From assembly GCF_900187645.1 (NCBI RefSeq), contig NZ_FYEE01000009.1, positions 62,001 through 126,000 on the forward strand: a DNA stretch of 64,000 nucleotides. Direction: 5' to 3'. Shown one piece after another: positions 55,150 through 62,704 of the stretch. Position 1 is the stretch's first letter, and the number at the start of each line of letters is the position of its first letter. Origin of the DNA: Pseudomonas sp. Irchel 3E20. Lineage in GTDB: Bacteria > Pseudomonadota > Gammaproteobacteria > Pseudomonadales > Pseudomonadaceae. Made by a program: the position numbers and the translations under genes. A model generated the notes under the pieces. That model did no database searches. It was not told where the DNA came from and saw nothing but the letters and a program-made list of their open reading frames with translations.

Positions 55150-56013
55150 ATGGACATCGACCTCGCCCGCACTTTTCTGGAGATTGTCCGCAGTGGCAGC
55201 CTCGCGGCCGCCGCCGAAAAGCTCCACGTCACCCAAACCGCCATCACCGCTCGGGTGCAGAAACTCGAAAGCCAATTGGCCAGCACCCTGTTCGTGCGCA
55301 ACCGCGCCGGTGCGCGCCTGACCGCCGACGGCGAAGCGTTCGTGGTCTACGCCAATCAACTGGTGCAGACCTGGGAAGCGGCCCGCCGTGACCTGCCGCT
55401 ACCCGACGGCTATCGCAACGTGCTGCACATCGGTGGCGAGGTGAGCCTGTGCAACCCGCTGATGCTCAATTGGGCCCGGGCGCTGCGCGAGCACATCCCC
55501 GGCCACGCCTTGCGCACGGAAATCCGCGACGGCGAGCACCTGCTGCGCCAATTGGAGCTGGGGGTGCTGGACGCCGCGCTGGTTTACCAGCCGCAGTACT
55601 GGCCGCGTTTGCAGGTGGAGCAGTTGTTGGAGGAAAAGCTGATCCTGGTGCGCCTGGTCGCCCGGCCCGAACCCTATGTGTACGTCGATTGGGGCGAGGA
55701 TTTTCGCCGCCAGCATGACGCCGCGCTGCCGGAACGGGCCCGCGCCGCGCTGAGTTTCAACCTCGGCCCGCTGGCTCTGCAGTACCTCCTGGAAAACGGC
55801 GGCAGCGGCTACTTCCGTACCCGCGTTGTGCAAAGCTACCTCGACAGCGGCGTGATGGAGCGCGTGCCCAAGGCTCCGGAATTCAGCTACCCGACCTACC
55901 TGGTGTACTCGCGCGACCGCGACTCGGCCACCCTGCAACAGGCGTTCGAGCTGCTGCGGGCACTGGTGCGGGCCGACAACGACTGGTCACAGCGCTGGGA
56001 CCCGATGATCTGA
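55150..56013 (+). CDS. LysR family transcriptional regulator
   Basis: 287 residues. HTH SGSLAAAAEKLHVTQTAITA then RVQKLESQLASTLFVRNRAG at the N-terminus, effector domain after residue 90 (HIGGEVSLCNPLMLNWARAL). Effector unknown. The sterol-desaturase/SRPBCC gene follows after 93 bases on the same strand and could be co-regulated, but no divergent target is present. The SCP2 terminator is upstream. Confidence 0.92.
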   Translation: MDIDLARTFLEIVRSGSLAAAAEKLHVTQTAITARVQKLESQLASTLFVRNRAGARLTADGEAFVVYANQLVQTWEAARRDLPLPDGYRNVLHIGGEVSLCNPLMLNWARALREHIPGHALRTEIRDGEHLLRQLELGVLDAALVYQPQYWPRLQVEQLLEEKLILVRLVARPEPYVYVDWGEDFRRQHDAALPERARAALSFNLGPLALQYLLENGGSGYFRTRVVQSYLDSGVMERVPKAPEFSYPTYLVYSRDRDSATLQQAFELLRALVRADNDWSQRWDPMI

Positions 56014-56106
56014 GGTGTCCGCTTGTGGCAACCCTGGCCCCGCCATTGGCCGAGGAGGCGAACCGGGGCTAGGCTGCTGTCACTGTGCCCACCTGCGGAG
56101 CGTACC

Positions 56107-57231
56107 GTGAACCCCACCACCCAAGCCTTTCGCCAGCGCTATCGTGCTGGCGTCCACCCGCGCTACAACCCCTGGTTGCACGGTGGTTTCGTGCTGACGT
56201 TCGGGCTGCTGGCCATCGGTTTTTTCGCCAGCACCCTGCATCAGGTCATCGCCCTGCAATGGCTAGCACTGCCGGCCACCCTGCTGTTGTTCAACCTGGG
56301 CATTTACCTGGTGCACCGCTACCTGGGCCACCATAAACGGGGCTGGGCGCGGCTGTTCTACGCCCGTCACACGGGCGATCACCACAGTTTTTTCAGCCCC
56401 GGCCACATGACCTACGACAGCCCCCGGGACTGGCGGGTGATTCTGTTCCCGGCCTGGCTGATCGTCGCCCACAGCCTGCTGATAACCCTACCAGCGTGGT
56501 GGCTGTTGCAGTACTGGGACGCCAACGTGGCCGGGCTGTTTGGCGCGGGGATGATTCTGGGCTACCTCAGTTATGAAGTGTTCCACGCCTGCGAGCACCT
56601 GCCGCCCGAACACAGGCTGGCGCGCCTGCCGTGGATTCGCCAAATGCGCCAACTGCACGCACTGCATCACCGCCGCGAGCTGATGCAGGGGCGCAACTTC
56701 AATATCGTTTTGCCCCTGATGGACTACCTGTTCGGCACCCTACACTGGGAGCCGGATGACACCCACTCGCCAAGCAGCACCATGACCTGCCTCCAGCATC
56801 AGGTCGACATCCCGCACCCACCCCAAGCCGTGCTGGCCTATGCCAGCAGCGTCAGCCAATGGCCGCAGTGGCACCCCTCATCCCTACGGGTCGAGGCGCC
56901 GCCCGGGCCGCTGGCGGCCGGCGCACATTTCGAGGAAGACATCCACGCCGGCGGGCGCGCCGGGCACCTGAGCTGGGAGGTACACGAATACTTGCCCGGC
57001 CACCGCTGGGTAGCCCACGCCCACGGCGAAGGCCTGCACCTGCGCCTGACTTACGAGTGCCAGCCCACCGCGAGCCTGGGCACGCGGTTTATCCGCACCC
57101 TGGAATATCGCTTCAGTAGCAGGTGGATGCGCCTGGCCAACCGGCTCTTGCTCAAGCGGCGGATCGAACGGGAATCGGCGGCCTCGATGCTGGCCTTGCG
57201 GGACGTGGCACAGCGGGCATTGGCAGGGTAG
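56107..57231 (+). CDS. Sterol desaturase/fatty-acid hydroxylase fused to SRPBCC domain
   Basis: 374 residues. Residues 1-215 form a di-iron membrane hydroxylase with helices near 27-45, 50-70, 113-135 and 140-158. The histidine clusters are HRYLGHH (70-76), HTGDHH (88-93), HACEH (160-164) and HALHHRR (184-190). Residues about 228-370 are a START/polyketide-cyclase-like SRPBCC lipid-binding fold (HQVDIPHPPQAVLAYASSVS; WEVHEYLPGHRW). The GTG at 56107 begins just before the first helix. I infer hydroxylation of a lipid that the SRPBCC domain holds. The substrate is unknown. Confidence 0.85.
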   Translation: MNPTTQAFRQRYRAGVHPRYNPWLHGGFVLTFGLLAIGFFASTLHQVIALQWLALPATLLLFNLGIYLVHRYLGHHKRGWARLFYARHTGDHHSFFSPGHMTYDSPRDWRVILFPAWLIVAHSLLITLPAWWLLQYWDANVAGLFGAGMILGYLSYEVFHACEHLPPEHRLARLPWIRQMRQLHALHHRRELMQGRNFNIVLPLMDYLFGTLHWEPDDTHSPSSTMTCLQHQVDIPHPPQAVLAYASSVSQWPQWHPSSLRVEAPPGPLAAGAHFEEDIHAGGRAGHLSWEVHEYLPGHRWVAHAHGEGLHLRLTYECQPTASLGTRFIRTLEYRFSSRWMRLANRLLLKRRIERESAASMLALRDVAQRALAG

Positions 57232-57239
57232 AAACAGCA

Positions 57240-57261
57240 GGCGGGGCCATTTGGCCCCGCC
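57240..57261. terminator. GC-rich hairpin between convergent genes
   Basis: Perfect 10-base stem GGCGGGGCCA / TGGCCCCGCC with a 2-base loop, between the sterol-desaturase stop and the convergent DUF465 stop. No T tract follows on either side, so termination is uncertain. Confidence 0.45.
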
Positions 57262-57276
57262 CTGGGTGGAACGAAT

Positions 57277-57510
57277 TCAGGAAGGTGCGACCAGGCGCTG
57301 GGAAATTTCATCCTTGAGGTTCACTCGCTTCTCCTTGAGCTTCTTCAGCTCTTCATCGCTGCGGGCCTCAGCCTCGGCCTGGAGCACTTGTTTATCGAGG
57401 TTGGCGTACTTGTCGATCAGTGCATCAAGATGCGGATCTTGCGCCCGACGTCCTTGAATCTCGTCGTGCGAGCGGTTCAAGTCCTGGCACAGGTCATGTT
57501 TCACCGGCAT
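57277..57510 (-). CDS. DUF465 (YdcH-like) small coiled-coil protein
   Basis: 77 residues, soluble and helical. The DUF465/YdcH pattern is visible: HDEIQGRRAQDPHLDALIDK, then a charged coil with LKKLKEKRVNLKDEISQ. The function is unknown. GGAGG precedes ATG 57510. It probably has its own promoter in the gap to the right. Confidence 0.85.
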   Translation of the reverse strand: MPVKHDLCQDLNRSHDEIQGRRAQDPHLDALIDKYANLDKQVLQAEAEARSDEELKKLKEKRVNLKDEISQRLVAPS

Positions 57511-57630
57511 GGAACACCTCCGTCTAGTGATCGGAAGCCAGCACAGGGCATCGTGCTGGCCAGTCAACAGCATGGCCTCGGCGATAACCTTCTGTCGACC
57601 TCCCATCAGACCAGCGGCCCTTTTAACCCT

Positions 57631-57726
57631 GTAGCAAGCGGGTGCGCAGCGGCCGTAAAAATCCGCCAGGCGCCACACTGCTGGAGGGCTGCTACGCAGC
57701 GCAGCGCGGGCAAGCCCGTTTGCTAC
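57631..57726. repeat. REPIN-like repeat pair
   Basis: Outer ends GTAGCAAGCGGGT and GGGCAAGCCCGTTTGCTAC form imperfect complements around a spacer with CGGCCGTAAAAATCCGCCAG and CGCAGCGCAGCG. It belongs to the same family as the elements at 26.0 and 41.0 kb and sits right after the DUF799 lipoprotein stop. Confidence 0.7.
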
Positions 57727-57734
57727 ATACGGGG

Positions 57735-58394
57735 TCAATCGCTGCCGTACTTGGGCGAACGCGGGCCGTACAGCAGGCCGGCAGGTTGCCCGGCCGAGAG
57801 CAGGCGCTGGCTGGCGACGCCGGCAATCGGGTGCCCAGCGTCAGTGGAGCTGTTGATGACCTGCTTGACCGCAGCGGTAATCAACATGCCCACCAACCCA
57901 CCGGCGTTGGCGTTGTTGCCCTCCTCGCTCGAAGCCCGGGCAGTGCCGGTCCACAGCGCGGCGCCGGTGCGCAGGTCCACCAGGCGAGCGCTGGCAGTCA
58001 CGGCGGTTTCGCTGGTAATCAGCATGTAGCTGGTGCCGTACTCCTTGACCGTGATGTACAGCGCCGCGTCCGCGCCAAAGATCTCTTGCAGCTTGGCCGG
58101 CGACACCTGGTGGATATCGCCTGGGGTGTTGAGGCCGTTTTGCTTGAAGGTCTCGTCCACCAGGGCGATCGGCATCACGTAGTAGCCAGCCTCGGCCAGC
58201 GGGTACGTGACCTGGGACAGCAGACTGTAGGTGGCTTTGACATCCGGCGACTCATTAAGTGGCGGCAGCACCAGGATAGTCTTGGGGCGGCTCTGCTTGA
58301 ACGCCGAGTAATCCACCGTCTTGGGCGTCGCGCAGCCGCCCAGCAAGGCCAGGGCACACAAGCCCACCAGGGTTTTAACCATGCGCAGGCTCAT
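57735..58394 (-). CDS. DUF799 (GNA1162-like) outer-membrane lipoprotein
   Basis: 219 residues. The lipoprotein signal ends LLGGCATP (lipidated Cys at about 21). The mature domain has the DUF799 features PKTILVLPPLNESPDVKATY and GADAALYITVKEYGTSYMLI, then a SARLVDLRTGAALWTGTARA strand region like the TolB N-terminal fold. It overlaps the DUF4810 gene by 4 bases and is the last of a three-lipoprotein operon. Neisserial homologues are surface or outer-membrane antigens; the function is open. Confidence 0.88.
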   Translation of the reverse strand: MSLRMVKTLVGLCALALLGGCATPKTVDYSAFKQSRPKTILVLPPLNESPDVKATYSLLSQVTYPLAEAGYYVMPIALVDETFKQNGLNTPGDIHQVSPAKLQEIFGADAALYITVKEYGTSYMLITSETAVTASARLVDLRTGAALWTGTARASSEEGNNANAGGLVGMLITAAVKQVINSSTDAGHPIAGVASQRLLSAGQPAGLLYGPRSPKYGSD

Positions 58395-58765
58395 TTGGCG
58401 TCTCCGGTCTTGGCGTTCTTGAGCAAAAAGTCCATGTACGGCCCCGATTCGGGGAACAAGGCTTTTTCGGTGCGCAGCTGCTGCACCATCTGGTCATCCT
58501 TGCCCATGCTCAGGTACAGCATGCCCAGGTGGGCGTGGTAACCCGGCGGTGCCTTGTTGCCGGTGGAGGCGATTTTCTGCAAGTCGCGCTCCAGGGCTTC
58601 GGCCTGGGCCTGGGCAGGCTCTTCGCCCTTGAAGTACTCGTACACCTGGGGTTGGTAGCCTTCCCATTGGTAGAGGGTTTTCGGGGCGCTGGCACAGCCG
58701 CTCAGCAGCAGGGCAGCGGCCAGCGCGCAGGCCGGCAGCGCCCGTGAAGTCTTGATAAAGCCCAT
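58391..58765 (-). CDS. DUF4810 lipoprotein
   Basis: 124 residues. The signal peptide with lipobox LLLSGCAS (Cys about 24) is followed by KTLYQWEGYQPQVYEYFKGE, the DUF4810 hallmark, and two helical TPR-like repeats (PPGYHAHLGMLYLSMGKDDQ). ATG 58765 has GGGAG upstream; GTG 58792 would add nine residues. Middle gene of the operon, 30 bases after the CsgG-like gene. Confidence 0.88.
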   Translation of the reverse strand: MGFIKTSRALPACALAAALLLSGCASAPKTLYQWEGYQPQVYEYFKGEEPAQAQAEALERDLQKIASTGNKAPPGYHAHLGMLYLSMGKDDQMVQQLRTEKALFPESGPYMDFLLKNAKTGDAK

Positions 58766-58795
58766 TGCGATGAAACTCCCTGTGTTCGCCACGTA

Positions 58796-59470
58796 TCAGT
58801 TCGAAGGTTTCCAGGCGCCGGCATCGATGCCTTCGACCAAGCGATTGATCGCCTCGCGCATGGCCAGGTCGAGCACCTTGCCATTGAGGGTGGAGTCATA
58901 GCTGGCGGTGCCGCCAAAGCCTATGATTTCGCGGTTGGACAGTTCGTACTCGCCCGCGCCCTGGGTCGAATACACCACTTCCGAGGTGCTGATGTTGACG
59001 ATGTTCAGGTTGACCTTGGCGTAGGCCACTTGGGTCTTGCCGCGCCCGAGGATGCCGAACAACTGGCGGTCGCCCACTTCCTTGCGGCCGAACTCGGTGA
59101 CGTCGCCTGTGACCACGAAATCCGCGCCCTTGAGGCGTTGGGCCTGGCCCTTGAACTGGGCTTCCTGCTGGATTTCGCCGAGGTTGTCGCGGTCCAGCAC
59201 ATTGAAGCGGTTGGTCTGCTGCAGATGGGTAATCAGGATGGTCTTGGCCTGGCCACCGAGCCGGTCCACGCCATCGGAAAAAATCCCGCGCATGTAGCTG
59301 GAGCGGTTATCGAACTTACCAACGGCCATCGGTACACGCACGCCGGAATACACCCGGCTGGCGCTTTCGACCTTGGTCACCGTCAGCGCGCGGGAGCTTT
59401 CGGTGGCGCAGCCACCCAAGGTGCCCAAGGCCGCGACGGCAAGACCAGACAACAAAAACCGCGAGATCAT
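58796..59470 (-). CDS. CsgG/HfaB family outer-membrane lipoprotein
   Basis: 224 residues. The lipobox is TLGGCATE (Cys about 21). The body matches the CsgG fold: RVPMAVGKFDNRSSYMRGIF, NRFNVLDRDNLGEIQQEAQF, GADFVVTGDVTEFGRKEVGD. CsgG forms a nonameric pore for curli export; here no curli gene is present, and the two other lipoproteins are the likely partners. ATG 59470 is used; GTG 59476 fits the AGGAG spacing better and would add two residues. It starts the operon. Confidence 0.9.
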   Translation of the reverse strand: MISRFLLSGLAVAALGTLGGCATESSRALTVTKVESASRVYSGVRVPMAVGKFDNRSSYMRGIFSDGVDRLGGQAKTILITHLQQTNRFNVLDRDNLGEIQQEAQFKGQAQRLKGADFVVTGDVTEFGRKEVGDRQLFGILGRGKTQVAYAKVNLNIVNISTSEVVYSTQGAGEYELSNREIIGFGGTASYDSTLNGKVLDLAMREAINRLVEGIDAGAWKPSN

Positions 59471-59623
59471 TCTCACTGTGCACTTCTCCTGAAAAACCAA
59501 TAAAGGGTGACGTCCTGGACGAAACCGCGGGCGATTATGACGAGATACCACCCGTGCGCACAGAAAAAAAATCATTCGCACTTCTCAAAACCTACAAAAA
59601 AAACGCCCTGAAAAGCCTGCCTA

Positions 59624-62600
59624 TCAACGGAAATCCCGGCTGCGCACGGCGATACCTTCAAGCATCGCGCTCAGGTCCGTGAGGCGCCCGGCGATGACGT
59701 GGACCACGCCGTCCTTGGTCTCCAGGGTGCCCTCGACCTTGAGCAGTTGCGCCCCCACCAGCACCCGCCGCTGGCGTTCGGCCAAGTCGCGCCAGACCAC
59801 CACATTGAGGTTGCCGAACTCGTCTTCCAGGGTGACAAACGTCACGCCGCTGGCAGTGCCGGGGCGTTGGCGCCCGGTGACCAGCCCGGCGACACGCACC
59901 GCCCGCCCATTCTCGACCGCCAGCAAGGCTTTGGAACTGCGGCAGCGCAAGGCGTTCAAGGACTCGCGCAACAGCGCCAGCGGATGGGGCCCCAGGGTGG
60001 TGCCCAGGGTCAAATAGTCGGCTTGCACGTCTTCGCCAACGCTGGGGCTGGGCAGGCGCACCTCCGGTTCGGCCTGCTCCGCCAAGCCGGCGAACAGGCC
60101 CAGTTGCGTCTGCACCCCGGCCACCGCCCAACGGGCGCGGTGGCGGTCGCCGGCTAAACCGCGCAAGGCGCCGGCATCGGCCAGCAGTGCCTGAGCGCGG
60201 GCGTCCAGCTGTGCGCGCTCGGCCAGGTCGGCGATATCGCGAAAAAGCGCCCCTCGGCGCGCCGCTTCAAGGCGCACGGCGTCTTCCTGGGCAAAGCCCT
60301 TAATCATGCGCAGGCCCAGGCGAATCGCCGGTTGCGCACCGGCCATGGGCTCCAGGCTGCAATCCCAACTGCTGGCACCCACGTCCACCGGGCGCACCTG
60401 CAAGCCATGGCGGCGGGCATCCTGGAGAATCTGGTCGGGGCTGTAGAACCCCATCGGCCAACTGTTTATCAGCGCACAGGCGAACGCCGCCGGTTCGTGG
60501 CATTTGAGCCAGCAACTGGCGTAGGTCAGCAGGGCAAAACTGGCCGCATGGGATTCGGGAAAGCCATAGCTGCCAAAGCCCTTGATTTGCTCGAAGATCT
60601 GCGCCGCGAAGGTTTCGCTGTAACCGTTGTTCAGCATGCCCTCACGCAGGCGCACTTGGTGGTGCTGCAAACCGCCGTGGCGCTTCCACGCAGCCATGGA
60701 GCGGCGCAGCTCATCGGCCTCACCGGGGCTGTAGTCGGCGGCGACAATCGCAATCTGCATCACCTGCTCCTGAAACAGCGGCACCCCCAGGGTGCGCTTG
60801 AGCACTGACTCCAGCGCAGGGGATGGGTAGGTGGCGGCCTCCTCGCCGTTACGCCGGCGCAGGTACGGGTGGACCATGCCGCCCTGGATCGGCCCGGGCC
60901 GCACGATGGCCACTTCGATCACCAGGTCGTAAAAGGTTTTCGGACGTAGGCGCGGCAGCATGGACATCTGCGCCCGGGACTCGATCTGGAACACGCCAAT
61001 GGTGTCGGCGCGGCTAATCATGGCGTAGGTCTGCGGGTCTTCGGCGGGGATGCTTGCCAAGCTCAGTTCCAGGCCGCGCAAGCGGTAGATCAGCTCGAAA
61101 CTGCGGCGAATGGCGCTGAGCATGCCCAGGGCCAGGATATCGACCTTGAGCAGGCCGACCCGGTCCAGGTCGTCCTTGTCCCACTGGATGATGGTGCGTT
61201 CGGCCATGGCCGCGTTCTCCACCGGCACCAGGGTGTCCAGGGGCTGCTCGGAGATCACGAAGCCACCGGGGTGCTGGGACAGGTGCCGGGGAAAACCGAT
61301 CAGTTGCCCGGTCAGCCCCAGCACCCGCCGCAGCACTGGGCTGTCGGGGTCAAAACCGCCCTCGCGCAAGCGCTCGAGGGGCGGCGCCTGGTCGCTCCAG
61401 CGCCCGCAGCAATCGGCCAGGGCATTGATCTGGTCGGGCGGCAGGCCCAGGGCCTTGGCCACATCGCGCACCGCACCGGCGCCGTGGTAGGTACTGACCA
61501 CCGCCGTCAACGCCGCCCGGCGCCGGCCATAGCGCTGGAACACGTATTGCAGCACCTCTTCGCGGCGCTCGTGCTCGAAATCGACGTCGATGTCCGGTGG
61601 CTCGTTGCGCTCGCGGGACAAAAACCGCTCGAACAGCATGTTCATGCGGCTGGGGTCGATTTGCGTGATGCCCAGGGCGTAGCACACCGCTGAGTTGGCC
61701 GCCGAACCGCGCCCCTGGCAGAGGATTTTTTGCGTGCGGGCAAAGCGCACGATGTCGTGCACGGTGAGGAAATAGCTCTCGTAGCCCAGCGCCTCGATCA
61801 ACGCCAGTTCTTTTTCGATCAGTTCGCGCACCTTGGCGTCGGCGCCCTGCCCTGGCCAGCGCCAAAGCAAGCCGTCTTCGGTCAACTGGCGCAGCCAGGA
61901 CGCAGGCGTGTGCCCCGCCGGCACCAGTTCCCGGGGGTACTGGTAGCGCAATTGGCCCAGCCCGAACGTGCAGCGCCGGGCAATGTCCGCCGAGGCTTGC
62001 AGCAGGTCGCGGGGGTAGTGGCGCAGCAGGTCGTCGAGGCTGCGTAGATGGCGCTCGCCGTTGGGGTACAGGCGTTGGCCGGCCTCGGCCACCGGCACAT
62101 GGTGGCGAATAGCGGTCATGGTGTCCTGCAGGGCCCGGCGCCCACGCACGTGCATGTGCACATCGCCACAAGCTACCAGCGGCAGGCCCAGGCTGGCGGC
62201 CAATTGGCGCAGGCCGGCGAGGTGGCGGGCATCGTCCTGGCCGCAATGCAACTCCACGGCCAGCCACAGGCGTTCGCCAAACACGCCGCGCAACCAGTGG
62301 CCGGCGGCGTGGTCGTGGGGGCCATCGGGCAACCACAGGGCCAGCAACCCCGGCAGGCCACCTTCGAGGTCTTCGCGCAGCACCTGGTAGTGGCCTTTTT
62401 CACTGCGGCGCCGGGCCTGGGTAATCAGCCCGCACAGGGCTTGATAACCGGCAAGGTTTTCCACCAGCAGCACCAGTTTCGGGCCGTTTTCCAGGCGGAT
62501 TTCGCTGCCCACGATCAACGCCAGGCTCACCGCCTCGGCCGCCTGCCAGGCGCGCACGATGCCGGCCAGGGTGCATTCGTCGGTAATGGCCAGGGCCTGG

Positions 62601-62704
62601 TAGCCGAGGCGCTTGGCTCGCTCGAACAATTGTTGGGCACTGGAGGCGCCGCGCTGGAAACTGAAATTGGACAGGCAATGCAACTCGGCGTAGTCCGGGG
62701 TCAT
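59624..62704 (-). CDS. dnaE2: Error-prone DNA polymerase DnaE2 (ImuC)
   Basis: 1026 residues; alpha-subunit-like C-family polymerase for damage-induced mutagenesis, working with ImuA and ImuB. N-terminal PHP domain (AELHCLSNFSFQRGASSAQQ; AITDECTLAGI). Polymerase active-site acidic residues lie in RNEPPDIDVDFEHERREE. Helix-hairpin-helix and OB-fold regions follow (LVTGRQRPGTASGVTFVTLE; LNVVVWRDLAERQR). Shorter than replicative DnaE (about 1170), as expected. ATG 62704 overlaps the imuB stop by 4 bases; an in-frame upstream ATG would add seven residues. Confidence 0.95.
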   Translation of the reverse strand: MTPDYAELHCLSNFSFQRGASSAQQLFERAKRLGYQALAITDECTLAGIVRAWQAAEAVSLALIVGSEIRLENGPKLVLLVENLAGYQALCGLITQARRRSEKGHYQVLREDLEGGLPGLLALWLPDGPHDHAAGHWLRGVFGERLWLAVELHCGQDDARHLAGLRQLAASLGLPLVACGDVHMHVRGRRALQDTMTAIRHHVPVAEAGQRLYPNGERHLRSLDDLLRHYPRDLLQASADIARRCTFGLGQLRYQYPRELVPAGHTPASWLRQLTEDGLLWRWPGQGADAKVRELIEKELALIEALGYESYFLTVHDIVRFARTQKILCQGRGSAANSAVCYALGITQIDPSRMNMLFERFLSRERNEPPDIDVDFEHERREEVLQYVFQRYGRRRAALTAVVSTYHGAGAVRDVAKALGLPPDQINALADCCGRWSDQAPPLERLREGGFDPDSPVLRRVLGLTGQLIGFPRHLSQHPGGFVISEQPLDTLVPVENAAMAERTIIQWDKDDLDRVGLLKVDILALGMLSAIRRSFELIYRLRGLELSLASIPAEDPQTYAMISRADTIGVFQIESRAQMSMLPRLRPKTFYDLVIEVAIVRPGPIQGGMVHPYLRRRNGEEAATYPSPALESVLKRTLGVPLFQEQVMQIAIVAADYSPGEADELRRSMAAWKRHGGLQHHQVRLREGMLNNGYSETFAAQIFEQIKGFGSYGFPESHAASFALLTYASCWLKCHEPAAFACALINSWPMGFYSPDQILQDARRHGLQVRPVDVGASSWDCSLEPMAGAQPAIRLGLRMIKGFAQEDAVRLEAARRGALFRDIADLAERAQLDARAQALLADAGALRGLAGDRHRARWAVAGVQTQLGLFAGLAEQAEPEVRLPSPSVGEDVQADYLTLGTTLGPHPLALLRESLNALRCRSSKALLAVENGRAVRVAGLVTGRQRPGTASGVTFVTLEDEFGNLNVVVWRDLAERQRRVLVGAQLLKVEGTLETKDGVVHVIAGRLTDLSAMLEGIAVRSRDFR

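Noticed and set aside
59580..59623. Terminator after dnaE2
   Set aside because: There is a T8 tract in minus-strand sense but the preceding sequence does not form a convincing stem.
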